From the NCBI RefSeq assembly GCF_026627505.1, contig NZ_JAPNLK010000031.1:23100-87099 (forward strand): a stretch of 64,000 nt of DNA. The letters run 5' to 3'. Position numbers and translations under genes: made by a program. Of this stretch, positions 34,886 to 45,527 are shown one piece after another (position 1 is the first letter of the stretch; the number at the start of each line of letters is the position of its first letter). Source of the DNA: Streptomyces sp. H27-H5 (lineage in GTDB: Bacteria; Actinomycetota; Actinomycetes; Streptomycetales; Streptomycetaceae). The notes under the pieces were generated by a model. The model ran no database searches, had not been told where the DNA came from, and saw only the letters and a list, made by a program, of their open reading frames with translations.

Positions 34886-35309
34886 GCGTCGCGGTGATGT
34901 GTTTGCCGGCGGCGTGGGGCGTGACGGTGACGCGGTCCGCGAGGGTACGGACGAGGGGCCAGCCGTAGCCGCCGATCCGGCGGCCGGCCGGGGGGCTGGT
35001 CTGAGTGACCGGGGGAACGGGGCTGCGGTCCGCGACCGAGACGCGCAGGTCGCCGTCGCGGACGTCGGCGTGAAAGCCGGTCAGTCCCCCGCCGTGGCGT
35101 ATCGCGTTGGTGACGAGTTCGGACGTGACCATCAGCGCGTCCGTCACGACGGGGGCGTCCGACGGGAGACCGGATTTCTCCAGGAGGACCGCCACGATCT
35201 CCCGGGCCTCGGCCACCGTCGCGGGCAACGCGGGACCGGCGCCCGCGGAGACGTCCGTCGGTACCTGCTCACGGGCCGGCGGGCCGCCGTCCCCTGGTAC
35301 CTGTGTCAT
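34872..35309 (-). CDS. RsbW-like ATP-binding (HATPase) regulatory kinase
   Basis: A 145-residue protein. After a disordered N-terminus (1-27) it has the HATPase signatures VTSELVTNAIRHGGG (N-box), VSVADRSPVPP (D-box) and GRRIGGYGWPLVRTLADRVT (glycine-rich lid). Members phosphorylate STAS proteins and sequester sigma factors. The ATG at 35309 has GAGGGAG upstream. Its last 14 bases overlap the end of the PP2C gene on the other strand, so the two genes are likely a functional pair of opposing enzymes. Confidence 0.88.
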   Translation of the reverse strand: MTQVPGDGGPPAREQVPTDVSAGAGPALPATVAEAREIVAVLLEKSGLPSDAPVVTDALMVTSELVTNAIRHGGGLTGFHADVRDGDLRVSVADRSPVPPVTQTSPPAGRRIGGYGWPLVRTLADRVTVTPHAAGKHITATLRLG

Positions 35310-35485
35310 GTCTCCCTCGCCTGTCGCGGCCGCACCGATCCTGGTGATACTCGCACAGCGCTCGGACACGCGGCCCGCGGGGAGGTGCCGCACCGCCGCC
35401 GCGTGGGCGAGGAGAGCCCCCGCGCTCCCGCGGATCCGGCGTACTCCCGGGCGGCCCCGGCGCCTTGGTCCACGCCGTACGCGCC

Positions 35486-36514
35486 TCATGCGCGGTCCAG
35501 CGGCGCGCGCAGGGCGCTGCGTCCCCCGTCCCACGCCTCGCGCAGGTGGTCGGCGAGGCGGTCCTCCAGCAGGACGGTCGCCGCGCACCCGAACGCGACG
35601 TCCGCCTCCAGGTCCGGCTCGTCGGCGAGGAGGCCGCCGATCACGTCTCGGCGTACGACCTGCTCGTGGACGGCGTCGGCCTCGACGTGCTCGGCGTAGA
35701 AGTGTTCGGCCGCCGGGCCGGCCCCGCAGCGGCGCATCGCCTTGGCCAGTCGCCTCGATCCGGGCGAGGAGGTGACCTCGACGCACGCGAAATGGCCGAC
35801 GAGCGCGCCGCGCGAGGCCCGGTGCAGTCCGAAGAGGGACATCAGGTTCACGGTCGCGAGCAAGGGTGCGGGGGCGTGGTCCAGGTAGTGGCCGTAGGCG
35901 GGGTCCAGTGCGAGGTCGCGCATCAGGTCCGCGAAGAGCCGGGCGTGGATCCGGTCGGCGCGGCCGGCGCCGAACTCGTCGTACTCGATGGCGACCATGG
36001 CGGCCTTGGCCCGCCCGGACAGCCTGGGGATCACCCAGACGTGGGGGTCCGCCTCCTTCAGGTGGTACAGGGAGCGCAGGGCCGCGTACTCGCGCAGCTG
36101 CCAGAGCTCGCCCTCGGTTTCGAGGCGGTGGCTGAGGCTGTCGGAGAGGTCCACGGGCTCCAGGAGGAGCGGGGCGAAGGCCTCATCGACGGATCGGGGG
36201 GCCTCGGACAGCTCGGTGCGCAGGGCGTGCAGGAAGCGGGCCTCCATGGCCGCGCGCAGCCTGAGCAGGTCCGGGTCCCATTCGCGGGTGTCGTCGACGT
36301 CGTCGAAGCCGCGGTAGTGCAGTTCGTACAGGAGATAGAGGGCCAGCTGGAGGTCCTCGCCCCACGGGTCGGCCTTCAGGACGGTCCCGGGGGCGTAGAC
36401 GGGGGCCTGTCCCGATCGCAGGGCCTGCGTCACGGACCGGGACAGCTCGCCGCGTCCTTCGACGAGGCGGGGGCCCGCGGCGGTCGCCGTCGCGCTCGGA
36501 GCGGGAGGGGGCAT
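35486..36514 (-). CDS. Iron-containing redox enzyme family protein (heme-oxygenase-like diiron fold)
   Basis: A 342-residue all-helical protein. Metal-ligand candidates are in LYLLYELHYRGFDDV, AAMVAIEYDEFGAGRADRIH and AAEHFYAEHVEADAVHEQVV, the spaced E/H pattern of heme-oxygenase-like diiron oxidases (HDOs). Such enzymes oxidise or cleave small metabolites. The ATG at 36514 shares one base with the TGA of the CDGSH gene (TGATG), so the two proteins are translationally coupled, which suggests that the CDGSH protein is its electron donor. Substrate is unknown. Confidence 0.82.
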   Translation of the reverse strand: MPPPAPSATATAAGPRLVEGRGELSRSVTQALRSGQAPVYAPGTVLKADPWGEDLQLALYLLYELHYRGFDDVDDTREWDPDLLRLRAAMEARFLHALRTELSEAPRSVDEAFAPLLLEPVDLSDSLSHRLETEGELWQLREYAALRSLYHLKEADPHVWVIPRLSGRAKAAMVAIEYDEFGAGRADRIHARLFADLMRDLALDPAYGHYLDHAPAPLLATVNLMSLFGLHRASRGALVGHFACVEVTSSPGSRRLAKAMRRCGAGPAAEHFYAEHVEADAVHEQVVRRDVIGGLLADEPDLEADVAFGCAATVLLEDRLADHLREAWDGGRSALRAPLDRA

Positions 36515-36768
36515 CACGGGGTCCTGTCCTCGGGGGGCGCGGCGGGTCGCTCGCGGCGGCGGTGGCTCGTGTCGCACCAGGGTTGGGTGCGGCTGCGGCG
36601 GCAGGTGCACACCGCGACCATGAAGCGGTCGGACCGGGCGATCGTCCCGTCGTCCAGGACGATCTCGACCGGGCCCTCGATCAGGACGGGGCCCTGGGGG
36701 TCCACCTGCACCCGACGGGGGTGCGCGTCCGCGCCGGCCTGGCGCGGGTCACCGTCCGTACTGGTCAC
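36514..36768 (-). CDS. CDGSH iron-sulfur domain protein
   Basis: An 84-residue protein with the CDGSH cluster motif CTCRRSRTQPWCDTSH at residues 54-69, giving the three-Cys one-His [2Fe-2S] ligands Cys54, Cys56, Cys65 and His69. The Gly of CDGSH is Thr here. A beta-strand region precedes it (GPVLIEGPVEIVLDDGTIAR). The GTG at 36768 has a strong GGAGGT ribosome site. It is coupled to the diiron-like enzyme downstream, and the pair lies 243 bases downstream of a SigB-type sigma gene. Role: probable electron carrier. Confidence 0.88.
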   Translation of the reverse strand: MTSTDGDPRQAGADAHPRRVQVDPQGPVLIEGPVEIVLDDGTIARSDRFMVAVCTCRRSRTQPWCDTSHRRRERPAAPPEDRTP

Positions 36769-37011
36769 CGCGTACCTCCGGGGTCGAGTGGGGCCGCGAC
36801 GGTGGTGTCGTCGACGACAGGGTGCGACTGCCCAGGGGCGGGCGCCCTATCCGTGATTCCCTCGGTCTTCGGAGGATGCGACGAAGATCGATCCCCGATG
36901 GCCGGGGTCCTGTGTGGGCACGGCTCGCGCGGTGCTCCGGCGGTCCGGGTGCCCGAGCGGCCCCGGTGTGGAGCACACGGGGGCCGGGGCGGGACGTCGG
37001 GGTGGGGCTCT

Positions 37012-37923
37012 TTAGCCGGCGAGCATTCCGGTGCGCAGGCGGGTGAGGGTGCGGGTCAGGAGGCGGGAGACCTGCATCTGGGAGATGCCGAGTTCGGCGC
37101 CGATCTCGGCCTGGGTCTTCTCCTGCCCGAACCGCATCGACAGGATCTGCCGATCCCGCGGCGCCAGGTCCTTCAGGAGCGGAGCCAACGTGTGGAAGTC
37201 CTCGAACAGCTCCATCGCGGGATCCACGTCACCCACGGTGTCGGCCAACGAACGCGGCTGCGCGGACGGCCGGCTCCCCGAGGACGTCGACTCGTCGATC
37301 GACCCGCTCGTGTAACCGTTGGCCGCCACCATGCCCTCGACGACCTGCTCCTCCGACAACTCCAGATGCTCGGCCAGCTCCCGAACCGTCGGCGCCCGAC
37401 CGAACACCTCCGTCAACGCCTCCTGGCTCTTGGCCAGCTCCGTCCGCAGCTCCTGCAACCGACGCGGCACATGCACCGCCCACGTCGTGTCACGGAAGAA
37501 CCGCTTGATCTCCCCAGTGATGAACGGCAACGCCAACGTGGAGAACTCCACCTCACGCTCCGGATCGAACCGGTCGATCGCCTTGATCAGACCGATCGTC
37601 CCGACCTGGATGATGTCGTCCAACTCGATCCCACCACCCCCGGTGGCACGCCCCCGAAAACGCCGGGCCGCGAAGTTCACCAACGAGATGTTCATCTCGA
37701 TCAACGTGTTCCGCGCGTACTGGTACTCGCGCGTCCCCTCCTCCAACGACCGCAACCGCACCAGGAACAGACGCGACAACTCCCGCGCGTCCGAAGGCGC
37801 CACCGCACGCGCGTCATCGATCCGCGGCAACACCGACGAACCGGAACCCTCGACCACCGACCCGACAGGCGGCACGACCTGCACATCGAGAGCGGGGCTG
37901 ACAACTGCGGCGGCGTGGGACAT
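37012..37923 (-). CDS. SigB/SigF/SigG family RNA polymerase sigma factor
   Basis: A 303-residue group 3 sigma factor: region 2 with LVNFAARRFRGRATGGGGIE and DDIIQVGTIGLIKAIDRFDP, then FSTLALPFITGEIKRFFRDT and VHVPRRLQELR, region 3, and region 4 with LAPRDRQILSMRFGQEKTQA and EIGAELGISQMQVSRLLTRT. It belongs to the nine-member Streptomyces SigB group that directs osmotic and oxidative stress genes under anti-sigma control. The ATG at 37923 has AGGAA eight bases upstream. No anti-sigma gene is directly adjacent; HATPase candidates are at 34872 and 44288. Which paralogue it is remains open. Confidence 0.95.
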   Translation of the reverse strand: MSHAAAVVSPALDVQVVPPVGSVVEGSGSSVLPRIDDARAVAPSDARELSRLFLVRLRSLEEGTREYQYARNTLIEMNISLVNFAARRFRGRATGGGGIELDDIIQVGTIGLIKAIDRFDPEREVEFSTLALPFITGEIKRFFRDTTWAVHVPRRLQELRTELAKSQEALTEVFGRAPTVRELAEHLELSEEQVVEGMVAANGYTSGSIDESTSSGSRPSAQPRSLADTVGDVDPAMELFEDFHTLAPLLKDLAPRDRQILSMRFGQEKTQAEIGAELGISQMQVSRLLTRTLTRLRTGMLAG

Positions 37924-37977
37924 GGAACCGTTCCTCCCCTGGACGGATGACTTGCTTCCGCCCTCGTGCCCTCGATT

Positions 37978-40368
37978 TCAGTTCGTACACCCGTCTTCGG
38001 GCCCGTTCCACCTCCAGTCGGTGATCTCCGCCGGGTCCACGCCGGTGCGGCGCAGTTCCGCTCGGATCCGGTCGCGTTCGGCGGCGTGGCGGGCGGCCAG
38101 TGCCGGTGCCTGCGGGTGGCGCCGTTCGAGGTGGTGCAGTGCGGCGATGGCCAGGTCGTGGCGGGACGTGCCGTTGGCGGCGAGGAGGTCGTAGGGGGTG
38201 CTGGTGGTTCCCTCCTCCACGTAGCCGCGGACGTGGAAGCGGTCGGGGTGCGGGCGTCCGTGCAGGAGCTGGTGCACGGCCGAGGGGTAGCCGTGGAAGT
38301 CGAGCACGACGGGGGTGTCCGTGCCGAAGAGGGCGCGGAAGCGGTCGTCCGGCATGCCGTTGGGGTGACGGTCGGCGGGGGCGAGGGCGCACAGGTCCAC
38401 GATGTTGACGACGCGGATCAGGGCGTCGGGCAGGTCGTCGCGCAGCAGGGAGACGGCGGCCAGGGTCTCGACGGTGGGGATGCCGCCCGCGCAGGCGAGG
38501 ACCAGTTCGGGTTCGCCTCCCCCGCCGTGGGAGGCCCAGTCCCACGTGGACGCTCCGGCGGCGCAGTGCGCGCGTGCCTCGTCCAGTCCCAGCCATTGGG
38601 CGGCCTCGTGTTTGCCCGACACCACGACGTTGACCTTTCCGGTCTCGTCGAGGAGGCGCTCCATGGTGACCAGGAGGGTGTTGGCGTCGGGGGGCAGGTA
38701 GACGCCGGTCACCTCGTTCTTCTGGGTGAGCAGATTGTTGATGAAGCCGAATCCCTGGTGGCTGTAGCCGTTGTGTTCCTGGCGCCATCCCTCGCTGGTC
38801 AGGAGGTAGGTGAGGCTGCTGACCGGGGAGCGCCAGGGCACCTCGCGGGAGGTCTTGAGCCATTTGGCGTACTGGTTGAGCATGCTGTCCACGATGGAGG
38901 CGAAGGCCTCGTAGGTGGGGAACAGGCCGTGCCCGCCGGTCAGGAGGTAGCCCTGGAGCCAGCCCTGGCAGTTGTGCTCGGACAGGGTCTCCATGACGCG
39001 GCCGTCCCGGGCCAGGTGTTCGGCGTACTCGTCGACCGGCCGGGTGAGGGCGCGGTCGGTGGCCTCCAGGACCGCGTCCAGTTTGTTCGAGGCGAGTTCG
39101 TCGGGCGAGACGACACGGAAGTCGCGGCGCTCGGACGTGCGGCGGAAGATCTCCGTGAGCCAGTCGGCGAGGACCTTGTTCGCACTGGCGGCGGTGCGGC
39201 CCGGCCCGCCCTTCAGGGCGACGGCGTAGGGGGCGAGCGCGGGCAGGTCGAGCGGCCTGCGCAGTCGGCCTCCGTCCGCCGCGGCCTGCATGCCGATGCG
39301 CCGGTCCCCGTCGGGGCAGGACGCGGTCACCTCGGGTACGGGCCGGCCCTGCGCGTCGAAGAGTTCCTCGGGCCGGTAGGAGCGCAGCCACGCTTCGAGG
39401 GCGCGCAGTTGTTCCGGATCTTCGTGGGCATCGGGGAGGGGCACCTGATGGGCGTGGAACGTCCCCTCGATGCGGACGCCCTCCACCTCGGCCGGAGCGC
39501 CCTGGCCCTTGAGGCTGCGCAGGACGATCATCGGCCATCGGGGGCGGGGTTCGGGCGACGTGCCGGAGCGGGCCCGGCCCTGGATGGCGGTGATGCTGGT
39601 GTGGGCGTCGGCGACCGCTTCCACCAGGGCCCGGCCGTCGGGGTCGGAGGTGACGTCGACGATCCGGGGGTCCCAGCCGTATCCGCGGAAGAGGTCGGTG
39701 AGTTCTCCGTCGGTCATCGTGGCGAAGAGGGTGGGAGAGGAGATCTTGTACCCGTTGAGGTGCAGGAACGGCAGCACGGCGCCGCTGGTGGCCGGGTCGA
39801 GGTACTTGGACGAGTGCCACGCGCCCGCGGTCGGGCCGGTCTCGGCCTCGCCGTCGCCGACGATGCAGGCGACCAGTCGGCCGGGGGCGTCCAGGGCCGC
39901 GCCGAAGGCGGTCGCCAGGGCGTATCCCAGCTCCCCGCCCTCGTGGAGCGTGCCCGGTACGGCCGGGGAGAGGTGGCTGGGGAAGCCGTCGGGCGCGCAG
40001 TAGCGGCGGCTGAGTTCGCGCAGCCCGTCGGCGTCGCGGCTCAGCGCCGGGTCGTACGCGGCGTGTGTCGCCTCCAGCCACAGGTTCGCGTGGACGGCGG
40101 GGGCGCCGTGTCCGGGGCCCGTGACGAGCAGGACGTCGGCGTCCCGTTGCCTGATCAGCCGGTTCAGGGCGCCGTAGACGAGGGTGATGCCGGGGCAGGT
40201 ACCCCAGTGGCCGAGGAGCCGGGGCTTGAGGTGCTCGGGTCGCAGCGGCTCTCCGAGCAGGACGTTGTCCTGGAGGTGGATCAGGGCCGCGGCCACGTAG
40301 TCGGCAGCCCGCCGATAGGCCCCCAGGCCCTGGTCGGCGGATTCCGCAACCGTCGTCTCGTGTGTCAT
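37978..40368 (-). CDS. xfp: Phosphoketolase (xylulose-5-phosphate/fructose-6-phosphate)
   Basis: A 796-residue ThDP enzyme of full family length. Motifs include LVTGPGHGAPAVHANLWLEA, LHEGGELGYAL, the ThDP-binding IVGDGEAETGPTAGAWHSSK, LHLNGYKISSPTLFA, EHNCQGWLQGYLLTG and SGKHEAAQWLGLDEA. It cleaves xylulose 5-phosphate or fructose 6-phosphate with phosphate to acetyl phosphate plus an aldose phosphate. The ATG at 40368 has GGGGAG eight bases upstream. It follows glgX by 186 bases on the same strand, and no acetate kinase gene is adjacent. Confidence 0.95.
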   Translation of the reverse strand: MTHETTVAESADQGLGAYRRAADYVAAALIHLQDNVLLGEPLRPEHLKPRLLGHWGTCPGITLVYGALNRLIRQRDADVLLVTGPGHGAPAVHANLWLEATHAAYDPALSRDADGLRELSRRYCAPDGFPSHLSPAVPGTLHEGGELGYALATAFGAALDAPGRLVACIVGDGEAETGPTAGAWHSSKYLDPATSGAVLPFLHLNGYKISSPTLFATMTDGELTDLFRGYGWDPRIVDVTSDPDGRALVEAVADAHTSITAIQGRARSGTSPEPRPRWPMIVLRSLKGQGAPAEVEGVRIEGTFHAHQVPLPDAHEDPEQLRALEAWLRSYRPEELFDAQGRPVPEVTASCPDGDRRIGMQAAADGGRLRRPLDLPALAPYAVALKGGPGRTAASANKVLADWLTEIFRRTSERRDFRVVSPDELASNKLDAVLEATDRALTRPVDEYAEHLARDGRVMETLSEHNCQGWLQGYLLTGGHGLFPTYEAFASIVDSMLNQYAKWLKTSREVPWRSPVSSLTYLLTSEGWRQEHNGYSHQGFGFINNLLTQKNEVTGVYLPPDANTLLVTMERLLDETGKVNVVVSGKHEAAQWLGLDEARAHCAAGASTWDWASHGGGGEPELVLACAGGIPTVETLAAVSLLRDDLPDALIRVVNIVDLCALAPADRHPNGMPDDRFRALFGTDTPVVLDFHGYPSAVHQLLHGRPHPDRFHVRGYVEEGTTSTPYDLLAANGTSRHDLAIAALHHLERRHPQAPALAARHAAERDRIRAELRRTGVDPAEITDWRWNGPEDGCTN

Positions 40369-40554
40369 CGGACCACTCCCCTCGCTACGGGACGCCTTCG
40401 GCATCACGTCCCGCGCATGCCCCCGCGGCGCGGTACACAACGCCCCTGCGGGGTCGTGTTCGCGGTGCGGGGTGGAGTGGCCCGTCCGGGCCGGCGGGTC
40501 CCGCGGGCGCGCGCCGGGTGTGTCCGGCGGCGGGCGGACGGGGGCCCACGGGGC

Positions 40555-42675
<2,121 letters not shown>

Positions 42676-42773
42676 GCAGGAAGATAAACACGCAAACGGG
42701 CGTCGCGCGTGTCAGCGCCGGTGATCGTGGCCCGTGATGGCGTATACCCCTCGTGACCGTGCGACGCACGACG

Positions 42774-42811
42774 GGGCGGGGGCGGCAGCCGTTCGGCTGT
42801 CGCCCCCGCCC
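42774..42811 (-). terminator. Hairpin downstream of the second PRC-barrel gene
   Basis: A 17-bp inverted repeat (42774-42790 and 42795-42811) with one G-T type mismatch and a four-base loop. It lies 18 bases after the PRC-barrel stop on the minus strand. Confidence 0.75.
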
Positions 42812-42829
42812 GGGGTGTGCGCGCGTCCG

Positions 42830-43183
42830 TCAGACGCGGTGCGGCCCGTCGTAATAGCCGCCCACCTGACGGTGATAGTCCGCGTCACCGAGGTGCTTGT
42901 CCTTGTCGAACTCCGGAGCGTTCTTGATCTGCTCCTTGGTCCGATCGACATGGATCTTCTTGTCGTCCGCGTCGATCCGACTGACCGTCCCCGCCGGCAG
43001 GAGGACTTCCTTGCCGAAGATCCACGGACCGGTGTCGACCACGATGTACGCGGAACCCACCTCGTCGGAGTGCTTGTCGACCTTGCCGATGGAGCCGTCC
43101 GTCGCCTCGACCTTGTAGCCCGTCAGGTCCGCACCGGCCAGACGACCGGACGTCTCGCGGTAACCCCACACATTCTCAGTCAT
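42830..43183 (-). CDS. PRC-barrel-like small protein (paralogue of 13930-14277)
   Basis: A 117-residue protein with the same core as the earlier copy: LTGYKVEATDGSIGKVDKHS, SAYIVVDTGPWIFGKEVLLP and EQIKNAPEFDKDKHLGDADY. The paralogues share most residues of the central block and tail but differ at both ends. The ATG at 43183 has GGGAG nine bases upstream. It is codirectional with a small hydrophobic protein gene, 251 bases upstream, with a hairpin between. Function unknown. Confidence 0.82.
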   Translation of the reverse strand: MTENVWGYRETSGRLAGADLTGYKVEATDGSIGKVDKHSDEVGSAYIVVDTGPWIFGKEVLLPAGTVSRIDADDKKIHVDRTKEQIKNAPEFDKDKHLGDADYHRQVGGYYDGPHRV

Positions 43184-43372
43184 ACGAAGAACTCCCTCAC
43201 TCGAAATCAACGGAGGCTTTCTCCCGGCACATTCACCACCGGAGAGGCGCCGTTCCGCCACAACGCCGCCTGCCCCCGACCACCCCGCCCACACACCCCA
43301 AACACCCTTTTTCTCGATCGACCCCGAAAGAGCAGGCCACACCCCGAACACAAAGGCGGACCCGGACACGAC

Positions 43373-43406
43373 TGTGGGGCCCGCCCCCGAAAGGACGGAC
43401 CCCACA
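43373..43406 (-). terminator. Hairpin downstream of the hydrophobic protein gene
   Basis: TGTGGGG at 43373-43379 pairs with CCCCACA at 43400-43406, with further partial pairing inside. It lies 28 bases after the stop codon of the small hydrophobic protein. The rest of 43184-43434 holds no gene I can support. Confidence 0.55.
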
Positions 43407-43434
43407 ACACGTTCACCACAGACGGAACACCCGT

Positions 43435-43596
43435 CTACCAGCGGTACCAGCGGCCGCTCCCACCCTTCGGACGGGCAACGAACCCGACAAGCCACAACAC
43501 CAGCACCGCGATCGCGACCCACCAAAGGATCTTCACCGCGAAACCGGCACCGAAAAGAATCAAAGCGAGCAGAAGAACAAGAAGCAGGGGAACCAT
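43435..43596 (-). CDS. Small hydrophobic two-helix membrane protein
   Basis: A 53-residue protein made of two membrane helices (VPLLLVLLLALILFGAGFAV and WWVAIAVLVLWLVGFVAR) and a basic tail (KGGSGRWYRW). The ATG at 43596 is nine bases after GGAGG. It matches the short hydrophobic proteins found near stress genes in many Streptomyces, related in style to Pmp3/DUF5670 proteins. It likely affects membrane properties; no direct evidence. Confidence 0.78.
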   Translation of the reverse strand: MVPLLLVLLLALILFGAGFAVKILWWVAIAVLVLWLVGFVARPKGGSGRWYRW

Positions 43597-43712
43597 GATT
43601 ATCAACCTCCGAACAACCGAATGCCCCCACACCCCCGAGCCATGCACACCGGATTTACTTGTTTCTTATCGACGCAGGCGGGCAGCCGGATGAGCCGCGT
43701 CGGTCCGACGGG

Positions 43713-43922
43713 TGGGCGCCGGGCAGCAGCCAGGCACAGGAAGGTGAGGAAGTGTGAGCCCTTCCGTTCGCGCCGGACGTTCAAGCGGCAGGTAGCCGAA
43801 GAGTCCCACCACCGTGCGGTCGAGCCGCGAACGACGGCGATAGGCGATAACGGGGCAACCAGCTCCCGGAGCGCATCAGGGACCAGACGCTTCGACAGAT
43901 CAGCACTCACGACCGGCATCAC
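43713..43922 (-). pseudogene. IS5-type transposase remnant (both ends, centre missing)
   Basis: From 43922 the translation starts VVSADLSKRLVPDALRELVA, a typical N-terminus of Streptomyces IS5-family transposases. By about 43766 it reads RRERKGSHFLTFLCLAAA, like the C-terminal RYERKASHFLAFLTLAAA block. Between them, other frames show GLFGYLPL, like the family's WLFGYRRL. So roughly 200 central residues with the DDE active site are missing. No target-site duplication could be recognised. The remaining sequence up to 43650 has unusually low GC. Confidence 0.6.
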
Positions 43923-43934
43923 GCCGCTCGAGCA

Positions 43935-44168
43935 TCACGTCACGTCGTGGGACAGCCTTCCAGGCCTGGTTGGTGCGGTCGTCCTGGCGGCCTGCTCGAT
44001 CTTCGCGAAGGAGGCTGCACGGGCCTCCTCGTCGATCGGCTGCTCGTTCTCGGCGCGCACCCCGGTCCGGCCGTCGACGCCCTCGCGCTGGATGTCGGCA
44101 TGCCCGGCATGCCGGATGGTCTCGCCGCGGACATGGACCTGCTGCAAGGAGCTCAGGAACCCGTCCAC
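43935..44168 (-). CDS. Hypothetical protein
   Basis: A possible 77-residue protein (MDGFLSSLQQVHVRGETIRH, then EEARAASFAKIEQAARTTAP) from a GTG at 44168 with GGAGG nine bases upstream. It is charged and helical with no known domain. It sits between an IS remnant and a HATPase gene, in a stretch with weaker codon bias, so it may be a remnant of a longer gene. Confidence 0.35.
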   Translation of the reverse strand: MDGFLSSLQQVHVRGETIRHAGHADIQREGVDGRTGVRAENEQPIDEEARAASFAKIEQAARTTAPTRPGRLSHDVT

Positions 44169-44287
44169 GTGAGACAACCTCCAAGCCCGATGGGCACGGT
44201 CCGATAGTCATGCGCGGGCGGGGTAAGCGCGTGGAGCGGCAACCACACAGAGGTCATCGCAGAGCGAATCACAGAACGGAGAGTGTC

Positions 44288-44701
44288 ATGCAGAGTCTGG
44301 TCACGCCCGAGGGTCATACCGGCCGTTCGGCGCAGCACACCTGCCGGCCCCTCCGCCCCGACCAGGCACGCGACGCCGCCACGAAGTTCCTCACCGCTCT
44401 CGATCCGCCGCCGCCCGAGAGCACCGTCCAGAACGTGCTCCTCCTCGTCTCCGAGCTCGTCACGAACGCGCTTCGGCACGCCGGCGCGGTGACCTCGTTG
44501 AAGCTGCGCGCCGACCACGCCCGCATCCAGGTGACCGTCGAGGATCCCAGTCCTGCCCAGCCCCGGGGCCGCACCCCTGACTGGACAGGTTGTACGGGCG
44601 GCTTCGGCTGGCCCATGATCCAGCGTCTCGCCCAGAGCCTCACGATCGTCCCGGCGCTCCCCGGCACGGGCAAAGCGATCATCGCCGCTCTTCCCCGCTG
44701 A
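44288..44701 (+). CDS. RsbW-like ATP-binding (HATPase) regulatory protein
   Basis: A 137-residue HATPase_c protein: LLLVSELVTNALRHAGAVTS (N-box), VTVEDPSPAQP (D-box) and GCTGGFGWPMIQRLAQSLTI (lid). The ATG at 44288 follows CGGAGAG. The first 25 residues look unstructured. A STAS gene follows 271 bases later on the same strand; together with SigB and PP2C elsewhere in the window it could form a partner-switching set. The natural partner is not known. Confidence 0.88.
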   Translation: MQSLVTPEGHTGRSAQHTCRPLRPDQARDAATKFLTALDPPPPESTVQNVLLLVSELVTNALRHAGAVTSLKLRADHARIQVTVEDPSPAQPRGRTPDWTGCTGGFGWPMIQRLAQSLTIVPALPGTGKAIIAALPR

Positions 44702-44972
44702 GCCCGGCCGCCCTGCTGGAGGCTCATCCGCTTGGCGCCCCATCGAACTGCGCGCCCGGCCCGGGGACGCGACACGCCACTCAGCGGCCCTGACACAGCC
44801 ACCCCGATCAGGCAAGCAATCATCGGTACGCACTCACAACTTTTCTACTTTGGTCAGGTTAGGTTTTCCTTCGGCGGAAGGTACTCTTTTTGCGAAGCCA
44901 CCGAGCCGAGGGCTTCCAGGTCGCCGAGTCGAGGCCCCAGAGGGCAGCACCGAGAACCGTCGAGGAGGAGAT

Positions 44973-45284
44973 GTGGGAGAGGCGACGTGGGTGCGCACGC
45001 TGCCCGACCTTGACGGCACTCGCGTGATCGTGTGCTCAGGCGAGTTGGACACCGCCACCGCGGAACCCCTGCGGGCGGCCCTGAAGGCTGCCGAACTCGA
45101 CGGCGTCGACAAGACCGTCGTCGACCTGGCCTCGGTGACCTTCGCCGATTCCTCACTGTTGAACACGCTGGTCCAGGCGCACCGCAGGCAACGCCTCGTC
45201 GTCGTCGGCCCCTACCGCCCGCAACTTTCCAGGCTCTTCCAGGTCACCGGCACCGACATCTTCTTCGACCCGATGCGCGATTGA
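44973..45284 (+). CDS. STAS domain anti-sigma factor antagonist
   Basis: A 103-residue STAS protein: VIVCSGELDTATAEPLRAAL, then TVVDLASVTFADSSLLNTLV with the phosphorylatable serine in FADSS, and LVVVGPYRPQLSRLFQVTGT. The GTG at 44973 lies close behind GAGGAGGAG. The upstream 270 bases include an AT-rich stretch (44835-44880), a possible promoter. It is most like the STAS protein at 13444-13773 and may be the substrate of the HATPase encoded just upstream. Confidence 0.88.
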   Translation: MGEATWVRTLPDLDGTRVIVCSGELDTATAEPLRAALKAAELDGVDKTVVDLASVTFADSSLLNTLVQAHRRQRLVVVGPYRPQLSRLFQVTGTDIFFDPMRD

Positions 45285-45527
45285 GCGCGCTCGAGGACGA
45301 GGTCGGAAACATGATCACGCGACGGACCACATATCTGATATTGCTGCTATAGATTTCTATACTCCTGGGCGTGAGGGAATCAGTCCAGCGAAGGGTCCGA
45401 TGTCCGACGCCGACCACCGCACTGCACCCCACCCCACCCCACCTGAGAAGGGTGAATCCGGTGGCCTGGCCGGGACGGAAGAGAAGGTGTGCATGTCGCC
45501 GTACGTCGAAACCACCGGGAGCCGGCC

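Noticed and set aside
35000..36600. Long plus-strand open frames opposite the redox, CDGSH and phosphoketolase genes
   Set aside because: They are GC-bias shadows: the minus-strand frames carry the conserved motifs and ribosome sites.
44840..44880. IdeR/DmdR iron-box-like sequence (AGGTTAGGTTTTCCTTC) upstream of the STAS gene
   Set aside because: It fits only part of the 19-bp consensus and only in the left half; no iron gene follows.
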